DNA of 64,000 nucleotides from JAFGGG01 sp964634205 (GTDB lineage Bacteria > Spirochaetota > Spirochaetia > SZUA-6 > RPPD01). The position numbers and the translations under genes were made by a program. Positions 43,528-52,635 of this stretch are shown piece by piece. Positions within the stretch are counted from its first letter, which is position 1. Each line of letters opens with the position of its first letter. The stretch is from assembly GCA_964634205.1 (NCBI GenBank), contig CAZWKE010000010.1, positions 26,341 to 90,340 of the forward strand, written 5' to 3'. Below the pieces are notes generated by a model. It saw only the letters and a list, made by a program, of their open reading frames with translations, ran no database searches and was not told the DNA's origin.

Positions 43528-45735
43528 ATGGAAAAAATTAAAGTCGCAAACGGCATCTATTGGCTGGAAATACCCGGTGCTGACATGAATATCCTGTGCG
43601 GTTGCCCGGCAGACGCGGTAAAACACCTGATGAAACGCGGACTTATCCTCCCCAAAACAAAGGACGGCGTTACCTTCGAAAGCGGGCCCAACGCGATCCT
43701 TTTATCGGATGTTTCCATACAAAAGGGGAGTTTTGCCAATCTTGCTGAATTCCCTGTGCTGCAGATGCTTTATCGGCAGGGAATGATCCTTCCGAATCAT
43801 CCCAATAATACGGGTACAAAACCAATTCTGATCGGCACCGCCTACCAGATAGCAGCGCAAAGTCAATATATTTACCGGGGTAATTTTGGACTTACCGAAC
43901 TAAGGGAAATTACCCAGGCAGGAATTCCGCAGAAAATCGCCAAAGAAATGCTGCGTATTAAACGATGCTTCGCGTTTAACAGAATTTTAAAGACCGAAGA
44001 TATCCTGGATTTTTGTGTGGTTGATAAAACCCCGGTCGAAATCCGTAACGGGGTGACCGTTCGCAGAAAAGAGTTGAATGTCTACGAGTTTGCCTACGGG
44101 GGTGAACGGGTGGAGGTTGATCTGAACTTGGCCTCCAACGAGGAGTATGAACCCACCGTACAACTCGATTTTCACAAAATAAAAAGAGAGTATTTTTCGG
44201 TTATCCATATCGGGGAAGGCGACGGCTGGGATGTGAACCGGCCCTGCATGTCCAGTATTATTACCTTTCAGGGGAAGATCTATCTGATCGATACCGGTCC
44301 GCATATTCTTCATTCACTCACCGCGCTGGGCATCAGCGTCAACGAAATTGAGGGGATTTTCCATACCCATGGGCATGATGATCATTTTGCCGGGCTTACC
44401 AGCCTGGTTCGTTCCGATCATCTGATTAAATATTACGCACCCGCCATGGTGCGCGCCTCGGTGGTAAAAAAACTGGCTGCCCTCATGTCCATTTCCGAGG
44501 AGCGTTTCAGCAAGCTGTTTGAGATCCACACACTGCAGTTTAACCATTGGAACAATATTGACGGCCTGGAAGTAAAACCGGTCTATTCACCCCACCCGGT
44601 AGAGGATGCTTTTCTGATTTTCCGCACCTATTGGGAGGGCGGTTATAAGACCTATGCGCACCTATCCGATATTGCCTCCATGAAGGTGCTGCGGGGCTAC
44701 CTAGTTCAAGATAAGTCGGCGAATGAGCTTTCCGCAAAGATTTACGAAAATTTGAATAAGAACTTTTTTTTCAAGGCGGATATTAAAAAAATCGATATCG
44801 GCGGGGGAATGATCCATGGAAGCGCCCTCGATTTTAAGAAAGACGCTTCCAATAAAATTGTTCTCAGCCATACCTCACGAAAGCTTTCCATTTCCGAAAA
44901 AGAGATCGGTTCGAACGCGACCTTTGGGATGGAGGATGTACTCATTTCCGCGCACCAGGATTACGCTATGAGGGCGGCCTACCGGTATCTGCGCGCCTAT
45001 TTCCCTCTGGCCCCGGACCACGATCTGGCCATGTTGTTAAACTGCCCCGTACAGGAACTGAACGTCGGTCTGATTTTACTGAAGAAAGGGATTATGAACT
45101 CGAATGTATACCTGATAATCAGCGGAAGTGTCGAATACATCGATGCCGCCGCCCGTACCCGCAATGTACTCTCCGCCGGTTCCATTATCGGAGAGGAGGC
45201 GGTGCTGAATCATAAACCAGCGGCGCGTACCTATCGTGCGATGAGTTACATTAAGGTACTCACCATCCCCTGTGAACTGTATAATGTTTTTCTTAATCGC
45301 AATTTTTTGAGTGATGATATCAAGCGTATCTTTGAGAACAAAATATTTTTACAGCATACCTGGCTGTTCGGGGAGATGGTGTCCAGCGTTATCCTGAATT
45401 CCATCGCCAAACTTATGCGTCTGCAGATGATAAAAAAGGGAGAAGAACTGTCCGCCAGGCAAAATCCTACGATCTATATGCTAAAAAGCGGGGAGTTACA
45501 GGTTTTTTTTGAGGACAAGCAGGTGGACTCATTAAAGCCCGGTGGTTTTTTCGGTGAAGAAAGCATTTTTTTAAAGCAGACAGACCTGTTTACGGCCAAA
45601 GCGTCGGAGGACTCGGTGGTTTATGTGATTTCTGGTGATATTCTGCAGTTCAAACCCATCATCGAATGGAAACTCCTGGAGACTTTCGAGAAACGCCTGC
45701 GTACTTTTGGTACCCAGCTAGAGAATAACATCTGA
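43528..45735 (+). CDS. Metallo-beta-lactamase-fold protein with two C-terminal cyclic-nucleotide-binding-like domains
   Basis: 735 residues in an unusual architecture. Residues 1-200: unrecognised, beginning VANGIYWLEIPGADMNILCG. Residues about 230-480: metallo-beta-lactamase fold with FHTHGHDDHFAGL (near 278-290) and later metal-site candidates including AHLSDIAS and VLSHTSRKL. Residues about 500-600 and 625-720: two CRP-type domains with the fold's glycine pattern (IISGSVEYI, LSAGSIIGEEAVLN; MLKSGELQVFF, LKPGGFFGEESIFL). GEE rather than the usual GE-x5-R phosphate cassette means ligand binding is doubtful. Cytoplasmic. Function unknown; gene ends inside mutM (18-bp convergent overlap). Confidence 0.82.
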   Translation: MEKIKVANGIYWLEIPGADMNILCGCPADAVKHLMKRGLILPKTKDGVTFESGPNAILLSDVSIQKGSFANLAEFPVLQMLYRQGMILPNHPNNTGTKPILIGTAYQIAAQSQYIYRGNFGLTELREITQAGIPQKIAKEMLRIKRCFAFNRILKTEDILDFCVVDKTPVEIRNGVTVRRKELNVYEFAYGGERVEVDLNLASNEEYEPTVQLDFHKIKREYFSVIHIGEGDGWDVNRPCMSSIITFQGKIYLIDTGPHILHSLTALGISVNEIEGIFHTHGHDDHFAGLTSLVRSDHLIKYYAPAMVRASVVKKLAALMSISEERFSKLFEIHTLQFNHWNNIDGLEVKPVYSPHPVEDAFLIFRTYWEGGYKTYAHLSDIASMKVLRGYLVQDKSANELSAKIYENLNKNFFFKADIKKIDIGGGMIHGSALDFKKDASNKIVLSHTSRKLSISEKEIGSNATFGMEDVLISAHQDYAMRAAYRYLRAYFPLAPDHDLAMLLNCPVQELNVGLILLKKGIMNSNVYLIISGSVEYIDAAARTRNVLSAGSIIGEEAVLNHKPAARTYRAMSYIKVLTIPCELYNVFLNRNFLSDDIKRIFENKIFLQHTWLFGEMVSSVILNSIAKLMRLQMIKKGEELSARQNPTIYMLKSGELQVFFEDKQVDSLKPGGFFGEESIFLKQTDLFTAKASEDSVVYVISGDILQFKPIIEWKLLETFEKRLRTFGTQLENNI

Positions 45736-46569
45736 AGGCAGGGGTTGGCAGACCGGGCAAAAAAAACTGGAACGTCCGGCTTGAGTAATCTTGCGGATTA
45801 CGGCACGGCGGCAGGTCTTACATTCCAGTCCGTTTCTGCCGTAGACACGCAGCATGTTTTGAAAATTACCGCTTTTATTATCTACCCCGTTAAAATCCCT
45901 GATGGTGGTTCCCCCCAGTTTTATGGCCAGATTCAGGACTTTTCTGATAGCGGCAAGCAGATTGCGTGCAGCAAAACGGTCAATGTTATCGGCCGGAAAG
46001 GCCGGATGGAGGTTTGCCCGGTGCAGTGCTTCACAGGCATAGATATTCCCCAGACCGCTTATCACCTGCTGGTTTAAAAGCACTGCCTTCAAGGCGGTCT
46101 TTCTGGATGACAGCATGCTTTGTAACCGATCCGCGGTCAACAATCCCGAAAAGGGATCGGGTCCCAGTTTTCGGATTTCCCGTAGTTCCTCGTTCGGTCC
46201 GTAGAGGGAAAATGTCGCAAAAAGGCGCATGTCCTGAAACAGCAGCCTGCTGCCGTCGTGTAAAAGGAAAATAAGCCGAATATGCTTGGAGGGATATTCA
46301 TGATTTTCCCGCTGCCGCCTGAAAATGAATTTTCCCGTCATGCGCAGGTGCACAAGCATTTTTTTTCCGCTGTCAAAATCGAAGAGGAGGTATTTGCCGA
46401 TGCGCCTGATTGTTGTTATGATTTGGCTGCCCAGGAAATCCGTAAACTGTTTTTTCGTCAGACGGCCCAGTGGTTTTTTATGCAGTACCTGTATGGAGGA
46501 TATTTTTTTCCCGCCAACGCACCCGCGTAATCCCCTGACAATGGTTTCTACTTCAGGTAATTCCGGCAT
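45718..46569 (-). CDS. mutM: Formamidopyrimidine-DNA glycosylase
   Basis: 283 residues. Removes oxidised purines such as 8-oxoguanine and nicks the strand. Starts MPELPEVETIVRGL with catalytic Pro2 and Glu3, keeps the lysine loop (GRLTKKQF), GLGNIYACEALHRA, and the C-terminal zinc finger CKTC...FFCPVCQ. Last 18 bp overlap the end of the convergent MBL-cNMP gene. Starts 6 bp after the WD40 lipoprotein gene. Confidence 0.96.
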   Translation of the reverse strand: MPELPEVETIVRGLRGCVGGKKISSIQVLHKKPLGRLTKKQFTDFLGSQIITTIRRIGKYLLFDFDSGKKMLVHLRMTGKFIFRRQRENHEYPSKHIRLIFLLHDGSRLLFQDMRLFATFSLYGPNEELREIRKLGPDPFSGLLTADRLQSMLSSRKTALKAVLLNQQVISGLGNIYACEALHRANLHPAFPADNIDRFAARNLLAAIRKVLNLAIKLGGTTIRDFNGVDNKSGNFQNMLRVYGRNGLECKTCRRAVIRKITQAGRSSFFCPVCQPLPSDVIL

Positions 46570-46575
46570 GTAATG

Positions 46576-47190
46576 TCAGGGCAGATTGTCGAGATCCCAC
46601 ATACAGATCTCACCGTAACTCCCGGCGATTATTTTTCTGCCGTCGGGGGAAAATGATAAAGAGGTTACCACCTTTTTCCCGTAAGGTGTTTTAAAAACCA
46701 TAATTTTATTCTGTTCAAGATCCCACATGCATACCTGCCCGTAGAGTGCGGCGATTATTTTTCTGCCGTCCGGTGAGAAGGCGATAGATGTCGGGGTTTG
46801 GTTGCGGATCGGGGTTCTAAGCGAAACGGTTTTCCCGGTCTCGATATCCCACATATACACCTGGCCGTACAGGCCGGCGATTATCTTTCTGCCGTCCGGA
46901 GAAAAACAAACCGATGTCGGTCGTTGGGTGCTGATCGGCGTGGGAAAAGATCGCGTTTCCCCGGTCTCTAAATTCCAAAGAAATACCTGGCCGTATACAC
47001 CGGCAATTATCTTTTTACCGTCCGGTGAGAAGGCGACAGAGGTCGGGGTTTCATTTTTTAAGGGTGTTTTAAATGAACGGTTTGAATCATACTGGATGAC
47101 GGAGGTACCTATACTGTAATCAATTGTAGGTCCGCAGGACATTAAAAATACGGCTGTTACCGACAAAACTATTAACACTCTCCATGCCAT
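46576..47190 (-). CDS. WD40-repeat lipoprotein
   Basis: 204 residues from ATG 47190 (GGGAG upstream). Signal MAWRVLIVLSVTAVFLMSC ends in a lipobox. Four near-identical WD-like repeats of 42-43 residues follow, each with TSVxFSPDGxKIIAGxYGQV and a closing WDL/WNL. Four blades are too few for a closed propeller, so it may oligomerise or be truncated relative to longer relatives. Internal repeats suggest recent duplication. Function unknown; cotranscribed with mutM. Confidence 0.8.
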   Translation of the reverse strand: MAWRVLIVLSVTAVFLMSCGPTIDYSIGTSVIQYDSNRSFKTPLKNETPTSVAFSPDGKKIIAGVYGQVFLWNLETGETRSFPTPISTQRPTSVCFSPDGRKIIAGLYGQVYMWDIETGKTVSLRTPIRNQTPTSIAFSPDGRKIIAALYGQVCMWDLEQNKIMVFKTPYGKKVVTSLSFSPDGRKIIAGSYGEICMWDLDNLP

Positions 47191-47230
47191 TTTAATTCTC
47201 CCACATGTGTGCAATCTTTTTCCATTATTC

Positions 47231-47258
47231 ATTATATAGCAATTATATTTTCTTTCAA
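47231..47258 (-). promoter_or_regulatory. Promoter of the WD40-mutM operon
   Basis: Minus-strand TTGAAA (47258-47253), 16-nt spacer, perfect TATAAT (47236-47231). The longer frame start at 47232 would overlap this -10 box, which supports ATG 47190 as the true start. Confidence 0.55.
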
Positions 47259-47373
47259 ACGGATAATTCGCAATTAATTATAGAACTACTATGTTTTGAA
47301 TCAACAAAAGGGGGATGTTTTACAATCGGAATGAACGGTTTTAGCAGAGGATAAGTCCGAAATGAGAAAACCC

Positions 47374-47772
47374 TCACTCGTTCTTTTTAATCACCAGCAT
47401 AGCATACGCTCCGCCAAAAGCAAAAAGAATAACACCCACCAAAACTAATACATTAAATGCAATCATTACAAATGCTGATACTAAGCTGCATAATATTAAA
47501 CTCTTCCCAAAACCACTTGGGAACCACAGTGTTAAAACCGCGGAAATAATACCGATTATGGCTGCGACGATTCCTATGGTAACCCATAAGTTGCGTACGT
47601 CGTCATTTTGTTGCTCAGGCGAATAGAATTCAGCGGTAAATCCGGGTGCATAGTCCTTGATTCTCTCATACGCAGTATTACTTGAAATGATGGAGCCGGG
47701 GATCATGATAATTCCACCAAGCACTCCGCAAATGATCGGAACCAAAATCAGAATATTTAATTTTAAAGCCAT
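47374..47772 (-). CDS. Small integral membrane protein of unknown function
   Basis: 132 residues with four membrane segments: one near the N-terminus (ILILVPIICGVLGGIIMIPG), then after an extracytoplasmic loop with tyrosines and acids, two or three more (GIVAAIIGIISAVLTLWF). Resembles DUF4064-like four-helix proteins but not firmly. GCAGGAGGCTTAAGC upstream fixes the start. Not obviously part of an operon. Confidence 0.72.
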   Translation of the reverse strand: MALKLNILILVPIICGVLGGIIMIPGSIISSNTAYERIKDYAPGFTAEFYSPEQQNDDVRNLWVTIGIVAAIIGIISAVLTLWFPSGFGKSLILCSLVSAFVMIAFNVLVLVGVILFAFGGAYAMLVIKKNE

Positions 47773-47894
47773 GTGCTTAAGCCTCCTGCAAGGTAATAGT
47801 ATTTTTATAATTCATCCCCGCAAAGGTGTCAAGGTGGTTCGTGTTTTTTTTATCAATTATAACCATAGTATTCACCAGAGCAAAAGCAAATATC

Positions 47895-49109
47895 CTAGAA
47901 ACCGACGACGGCAGCGAAAGTTAGATAAAAACCTACAGGTGAAAGGCCGTATTCCGTACTCCCATCGCCGGAAAAGAAGCCGCCCTCCGCCCTGAATACA
48001 CAGCCGTTTAATATTGTACTCTCAAGGACGGCGGAAACAAGATAACTTCCGTCCAGCAGATTCAAAAGCAGGGTGGCGGAGATACTCAAAGTATCGGTAA
48101 AGGGATTCAGCCTCTGGGTAAGCTGCGGCTGGTTCACCGTGCACATCAGGGTGTGCCTGCCCATTAACCCGGGGTCATACGCTATGTTCGTAATAAGACC
48201 CTGCCCGATGATCTTATCCAACTCCCCGGGCAGGTACCCGTCATCGATATAATAGTACTCGAAAGCGATAAAAGTCTCCCATCCCGGGATGGTGTAACGC
48301 AGGCCGACCAGAAGGTTTTTATAAAAATCATCCCTCTCCGGTCTCTGTGTAAGGGTCCCCGTTCCGGCATCGTACACCGGGCGTCCGGACTGCTGCCTGA
48401 ATCCGGCCTCCGCGTGCAGGGCCAGATTTTGCAGTACCGGCAGTTCACCAAAAGGTGTGGTATCGATTGAGGCACCCAGGTTGATGCCATCGTTGGCCTC
48501 GTAATAGAACACCAGGTTGATATCCGTAGAAGGGACCAGGGCCGAGGTGGAAAGTTTGGTGCCGTACCCCAGGTAATCAAGTTTGTCGTAGAATACAACC
48601 ACCTGGGTCAGGCTGAACCACGTGGTGAATAACTCAAGCATGGTCCCGTACACCCCGCGTCGTTCTTCTCCCGGATGGAGGGGGTCTTTGGGCGGATTGA
48701 TAAAATCGCTGGGATTGTAGGAGAAACCCGTTCCCCAAACGATACGCCGTTTTCCTATGGTAAAAAACAGAAAATCGGTCAGGGGGATGTTCAGGTAGGC
48801 CTCATTCAGGGTCAGGCTGATGTCCTGTGCGGGCTGATCGTCGGCCGCTGAAATGATCTCCCGTACCAGAAGGTCCGTGTTGAGGACCGCAAACACAGGA
48901 GTCCCCTGGGGAAGGGCGGCCTGGGTATTGAACAGCAGGTAATTATCGATGAGGTAGTCCCCGCTGCCGTTTTCATAGAGGTGCGAGTCCTTGTTGTAGG
49001 TATCCACCGTGACATTTGCCTTCGCCGTGCCGTAAAAGGATATGGACTGCGCACACAGGGGAGAAAGCGACAGGGCCATCAGCAAAAACTGAAATAAACT
49101 CTTTTTCAT
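47895..49109 (-). CDS. Outer membrane beta-barrel protein (DUF1302-like pattern)
   Basis: 404 residues. Signal peptide MKKSLFQFLLMALSLSPLCAQ. The mature protein alternates aromatic strands and loops and ends in phenylalanine. The stretch GKRRIVWGTGFSYNPSDFIN followed by PPKDPLHPGEERRGVYG recalls the conserved R-x-WG...NP-x-D...NP pattern of DUF1302-type barrels that accompany lipid exporters. Last gene of the ABC/LolA operon, overlapping the permease stop by 4 bp (ATGA). Likely the outer membrane end of that system. Confidence 0.75.
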   Translation of the reverse strand: MKKSLFQFLLMALSLSPLCAQSISFYGTAKANVTVDTYNKDSHLYENGSGDYLIDNYLLFNTQAALPQGTPVFAVLNTDLLVREIISAADDQPAQDISLTLNEAYLNIPLTDFLFFTIGKRRIVWGTGFSYNPSDFINPPKDPLHPGEERRGVYGTMLELFTTWFSLTQVVVFYDKLDYLGYGTKLSTSALVPSTDINLVFYYEANDGINLGASIDTTPFGELPVLQNLALHAEAGFRQQSGRPVYDAGTGTLTQRPERDDFYKNLLVGLRYTIPGWETFIAFEYYYIDDGYLPGELDKIIGQGLITNIAYDPGLMGRHTLMCTVNQPQLTQRLNPFTDTLSISATLLLNLLDGSYLVSAVLESTILNGCVFRAEGGFFSGDGSTEYGLSPVGFYLTFAAVVGF

Positions 49110-50551
49110 GATCCGGCCCCCCGGGTTCCGGGGTCTCCGGGCCCGCGGTGGTCTGAACCGGGTTTCCGTTTTCCCGTGCCCGGTAGGGTCGGATTACCCG
49201 CCTGTGCCCTGCGCGGTCTCCGCCGGCTCCGCAGCATACTTTTCAGGATCAGCAGAGTCAGGGGACTCCGTTCCTGGTATTTGCGCAGGGTATCGGTGAT
49301 CTTCTGGAAGCAGAGTTTCAGGCCCGGTTTAAAGGGCGCCAGCAGGCTGAGTATAAGGATTACGATAAGCGCAAACAACATGTCCCGCACGTAAAGCATC
49401 GGATAGAGATAATCACCCCCGAAAAGATAGCTGATTGCCCCGCTGCCGATATATATCCCGTTTTGTCCCACAATGGCCAAAAGCAGTATCGTGCAGACCA
49501 GGGCCGAAAACAGGGAAAAAAAGGCGAGGAGAAAGATCTCACAGAAGATGATAAAGAAGTTCTGCATGCGGTTGTACCCGATGGCACGCAGGGTACCGAA
49601 CTCCCGCATTCGCTCAAACAGGTTCAGGCGGACGGTGGCCCGGATGCCGAAAGCAATGATGACAAGCAGGAAGATGACAAAGAATGTATACAGGCTTTTA
49701 AAGAACTCCGCCTGCTGTGAGAAAAACACGCTGGCCGTGCTGCCCGGCAGCGCGCGGAGCACATTGCTGCCCCCGGCCGTGAGGTAGTTGTCCAACTGAT
49801 CTGCGAATTCCTTGCTTTCCCCGGGATTGTTCAGATAGATGCGCATGGAATCGAAATCTTCGGGATCAAAATCATACAACACTCTCGCGTCACGCTCCCA
49901 CATGTAAATGTAATCATTGTCCCAGGGCACACCATTCTTGTAAATCCCGCTTATTTTGAAGTCCAGGGAGTTCTGGGCTCCGTAGGCGCTGGTGGCGTTT
50001 AGTGTGATCCAGTCGCCTACCGTAAGTCCGTTGGATGACGCAATAAGGCGGCTGATGAGGACCGTATACCGGTTTTCAGGATTAAACTCGCCTTGTTCCA
50101 GGTTTACCAGCCGCTTCTTCTGTAAAAACGGCCACTCGCGTTCTTCCATACCGTAGACATTTACATTAATCATATCGTGCGGCAGCGCCATTACCACCGG
50201 GCGCCGTATCACCCGGTACATGTCCTTTATTTCTCCCCGGTGTTGCGTCAAGAATTCATGCAGGCGCGCCAACGCCGTCTTGTTCTGTTTTACCTTGTCT
50301 GCTTCGAACGTGGAAAGATATATCCGGGACGGGCTGTCATTTTCAATTTTCACTGCGTTTTCCCATAGTAGAACCACGTCCCCGGCCTGCTGATAGTAGT
50401 ATTCGTTCAGAATGGCCTCCGCCGTTCCGTTTCCCACTGCGTTGCTTAACAACAAAATAAAGCAGGAGATAAATATGGCAAGACCGATCAGCAGGGATCT
50501 TCTTTTGTTTTTGATAATATTCCGAAAGGCAATCGTTATAAGTACACTCAC
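49106..50551 (-). CDS. FtsX/LolC-type ABC transporter permease (second)
   Basis: 481 residues. N-terminal helix (SLLIGLAIFISCFILLLSN), a large periplasmic domain (about 45-270), then three helices with FGTLRAIGYNRMQNFFIIF, the coupling segment of MacB/LolCE permeases. The C-terminal 40 residues are a Pro/Gly/Arg-rich tail (RSRRRPRRAQAGNPTLPGTG) not usual for this family. Lies 21 bp after the other permease; overlaps the barrel gene. Confidence 0.88.
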   Translation of the reverse strand: MSVLITIAFRNIIKNKRRSLLIGLAIFISCFILLLSNAVGNGTAEAILNEYYYQQAGDVVLLWENAVKIENDSPSRIYLSTFEADKVKQNKTALARLHEFLTQHRGEIKDMYRVIRRPVVMALPHDMINVNVYGMEEREWPFLQKKRLVNLEQGEFNPENRYTVLISRLIASSNGLTVGDWITLNATSAYGAQNSLDFKISGIYKNGVPWDNDYIYMWERDARVLYDFDPEDFDSMRIYLNNPGESKEFADQLDNYLTAGGSNVLRALPGSTASVFFSQQAEFFKSLYTFFVIFLLVIIAFGIRATVRLNLFERMREFGTLRAIGYNRMQNFFIIFCEIFLLAFFSLFSALVCTILLLAIVGQNGIYIGSGAISYLFGGDYLYPMLYVRDMLFALIVILILSLLAPFKPGLKLCFQKITDTLRKYQERSPLTLLILKSMLRSRRRPRRAQAGNPTLPGTGKRKPGSDHRGPGDPGTRGAGS

Positions 50552-50572
50552 GTGTATCCTCCTTGTGGTTTT

Positions 50573-51955
50573 TCAGGTTTCTTTCAGCGTTTCCGCGGGT
50601 TTCAGGGAACAGGCACGAAACGCGGGTATGAACGAGGCCAGAAAGGTAAAGGCAAAAATCAGGACAAGTGATAAAACTGTCTGTGAGTAATCCATCTGAA
50701 ACTTAAGGCTCTTCCCCATTATGTAGTCCATGGCCGGGGAAGGGGAGGGCATGCCCGCGATACTGAAGTATAGGTTCAAGGCGGTTCCGGCCAGTATCCC
50801 CAGGATGCCGAAAAACCCGGAAACGCAGAGTATCTCGCTCATAAAGATCCTGACGGTCCTGAATCTGGAAAAGCCGATGGCGCGCAGGGTCCCGATTTCA
50901 CGGTAGCGTTCAATCCCCATCATATACACCAGGTTGGCGATGAGGATGCTTACGATGAGTAACAGGAGCGCTATCAGAAAATAAAAGACCATGATCATTC
51001 CGCTTATAACGCCCATAAAAAAGCCGCCCATGCTTTTATAGGTGGAGAGCCTGACACCGGCCGCGGTGCCGGTTTGCTGCGTACCGGCTGCGGCGTTGTC
51101 CCCGGGTGATGTGGTGGTCGCACTGTCGGCGGTTCCCTGCGCCTGCGCCGCGGAGCTGCCCTGCGCCGGTTCTCCGCTTACCACACGCACCCCCGCCCCC
51201 GCCAGGATGGCCGGAAGCCGGGCAAAAAACGCATCTGTACGGTCCTTATGATCAAGATAAAGGATGATGTCGGAAGCCTCGCCCTTGTAAAAACCGGTGA
51301 GCTCCCGGGCCGTGTCAATATCCATGTACGCCGCGGAAAAGCTGAACAGCGAAAGCATACGGTACTGTACCACCCCCACTACGGTGAGCGCCATGTCCAC
51401 GGGGTATCCTTCCTGCGTCTGGCTCAAGACCCCAATGACGCTGCCGGGTTGCACTCCAAGTTTATCCGCCATGTTCTGGGTAATCACAATCTCCCGGCTG
51501 CCGCCGGCCTGGGGCATCCTGCCCTGAACTATGATCAGGGCCTTCTGGTAATTTTTGTCACGGAGGTCAAGCCCGATAAACAGAGAGCCGGTCTTGTCCT
51601 TGTCCGAAATGAACAGGGCCGCGTGCCGGACCCGTGGTGTTGCCGTAAGCCGGTTGCTGTAGGGGGAAAGGGCGTTTTCGATACGTACCTGCTGTTCTGC
51701 GTCCAGGTAGGCCACACCCTGCCAGCGGCTTTTCATAAGCTCGGCAAAATCATCTTCCGCGGCGTTGCCCGGCCTGATCTGGATATGGCCGCTTAACCCA
51801 TTGATGATGGCGTCTTCCATCTGGTTGCGGATGGTAAGACTGAAGGAACCCATAAAGGTGGTAAGCAGTGCGATCAGAAAAATAAATATCCCCAGGATGA
51901 TGCTCCGCCACCAGCTTCTGATTGCGTTCTTCAGGGCAAAGAGAAAAAGTTTCAT
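50573..51955 (-). CDS. FtsX/LolC-type ABC transporter permease (first)
   Basis: 460 residues. N-terminal helix, periplasmic MacB-like core domain, then three C-terminal helices with REIGTLRAIGFSRFRTVRIF. Within the periplasmic domain, about residues 258-302 form an Ala/Ser/Thr/Gly/Gln-rich low-complexity stretch (e.g. GSSAAQAQGTADSATTTSPG), probably a disordered insert. Overlaps the ATPase gene by 4 bp. Forms a heterodimeric permease with the next gene. Confidence 0.88.
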   Translation of the reverse strand: MKLFLFALKNAIRSWWRSIILGIFIFLIALLTTFMGSFSLTIRNQMEDAIINGLSGHIQIRPGNAAEDDFAELMKSRWQGVAYLDAEQQVRIENALSPYSNRLTATPRVRHAALFISDKDKTGSLFIGLDLRDKNYQKALIIVQGRMPQAGGSREIVITQNMADKLGVQPGSVIGVLSQTQEGYPVDMALTVVGVVQYRMLSLFSFSAAYMDIDTARELTGFYKGEASDIILYLDHKDRTDAFFARLPAILAGAGVRVVSGEPAQGSSAAQAQGTADSATTTSPGDNAAAGTQQTGTAAGVRLSTYKSMGGFFMGVISGMIMVFYFLIALLLLIVSILIANLVYMMGIERYREIGTLRAIGFSRFRTVRIFMSEILCVSGFFGILGILAGTALNLYFSIAGMPSPSPAMDYIMGKSLKFQMDYSQTVLSLVLIFAFTFLASFIPAFRACSLKPAETLKET

Positions 51956-52635
51956 GATTTCCGCTCCTCCGCCAGGCTGCCGTCATGCAGGTAGTATACC
52001 TTGTCGGCCCGCTGCATTATTTTGGGATCATGTGTGGAAAAGATAAACGAGGTGCCCCGTTCCCGGTTTATCCGGTGCATAAGCTCGATTATTTCGATCC
52101 CGGATTTTGAGTCCAGGTTGGCCGTGGGTTCGTCGGCCAACACTATCTGTGGTTGCGAGACCAGGGCGCGGGCCACGGCCACCCGCTGCCGCTGCCCCCC
52201 GGAAAGCTCGGCCGGGCGCTGCCTTTTCTGGTCTTTCAGGCCCACCGCTTCCATTAAAAAAGCGATCCGTTTGCCGCGTTCGGCGCGTGTTATGTCCCTG
52301 CGGATAAGCAGGGGCAGCTCGATATTCTCATACACATTCAACACCGGAATGAGGTTGAACGCCTGGAAGATAAAGCCGATGGTATGCAAACGGATCCTGT
52401 TCAGTTTGGCCTCCCCCAGCCTGCTGACCAGCTTGCCGCCGATCCACACCTCACCCGCCGTGGGGTAATCCAGGCAGCCGATGAGGTTAAGCAGGGTGGA
52501 TTTCCCGCTGCCTGAAGGTCCGGCAATAGTCACGAACTCTCCCTTGCCGATATTGAGGGTGACCCCTCTCAGCGCGCGGACCGTGGTTTTGCCAAGGTCG
52601 TAATCTTTTTTCAGTTCTTTCAGTTCTACATTCAT
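51952..52635 (-). CDS. ABC transporter ATPase, LolD/MacB type
   Basis: 227 residues. Walker A GPSGSGKSTLLNLIG, LolD-type Q-loop region FIFQAFNLIPVLNVYENIEL, signature ELSGGQRQRVAVARAL, Walker B IVLADEPTANLDS and H-loop FSTHDPKIM. Drives a mechanotransmission-type transporter that acts on periplasmic lipoproteins or lipids, not import. Overlaps both neighbours by 4 bp, so subunits are coupled. Confidence 0.93.
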   Translation of the reverse strand: MNVELKELKKDYDLGKTTVRALRGVTLNIGKGEFVTIAGPSGSGKSTLLNLIGCLDYPTAGEVWIGGKLVSRLGEAKLNRIRLHTIGFIFQAFNLIPVLNVYENIELPLLIRRDITRAERGKRIAFLMEAVGLKDQKRQRPAELSGGQRQRVAVARALVSQPQIVLADEPTANLDSKSGIEIIELMHRINRERGTSFIFSTHDPKIMQRADKVYYLHDGSLAEERKS

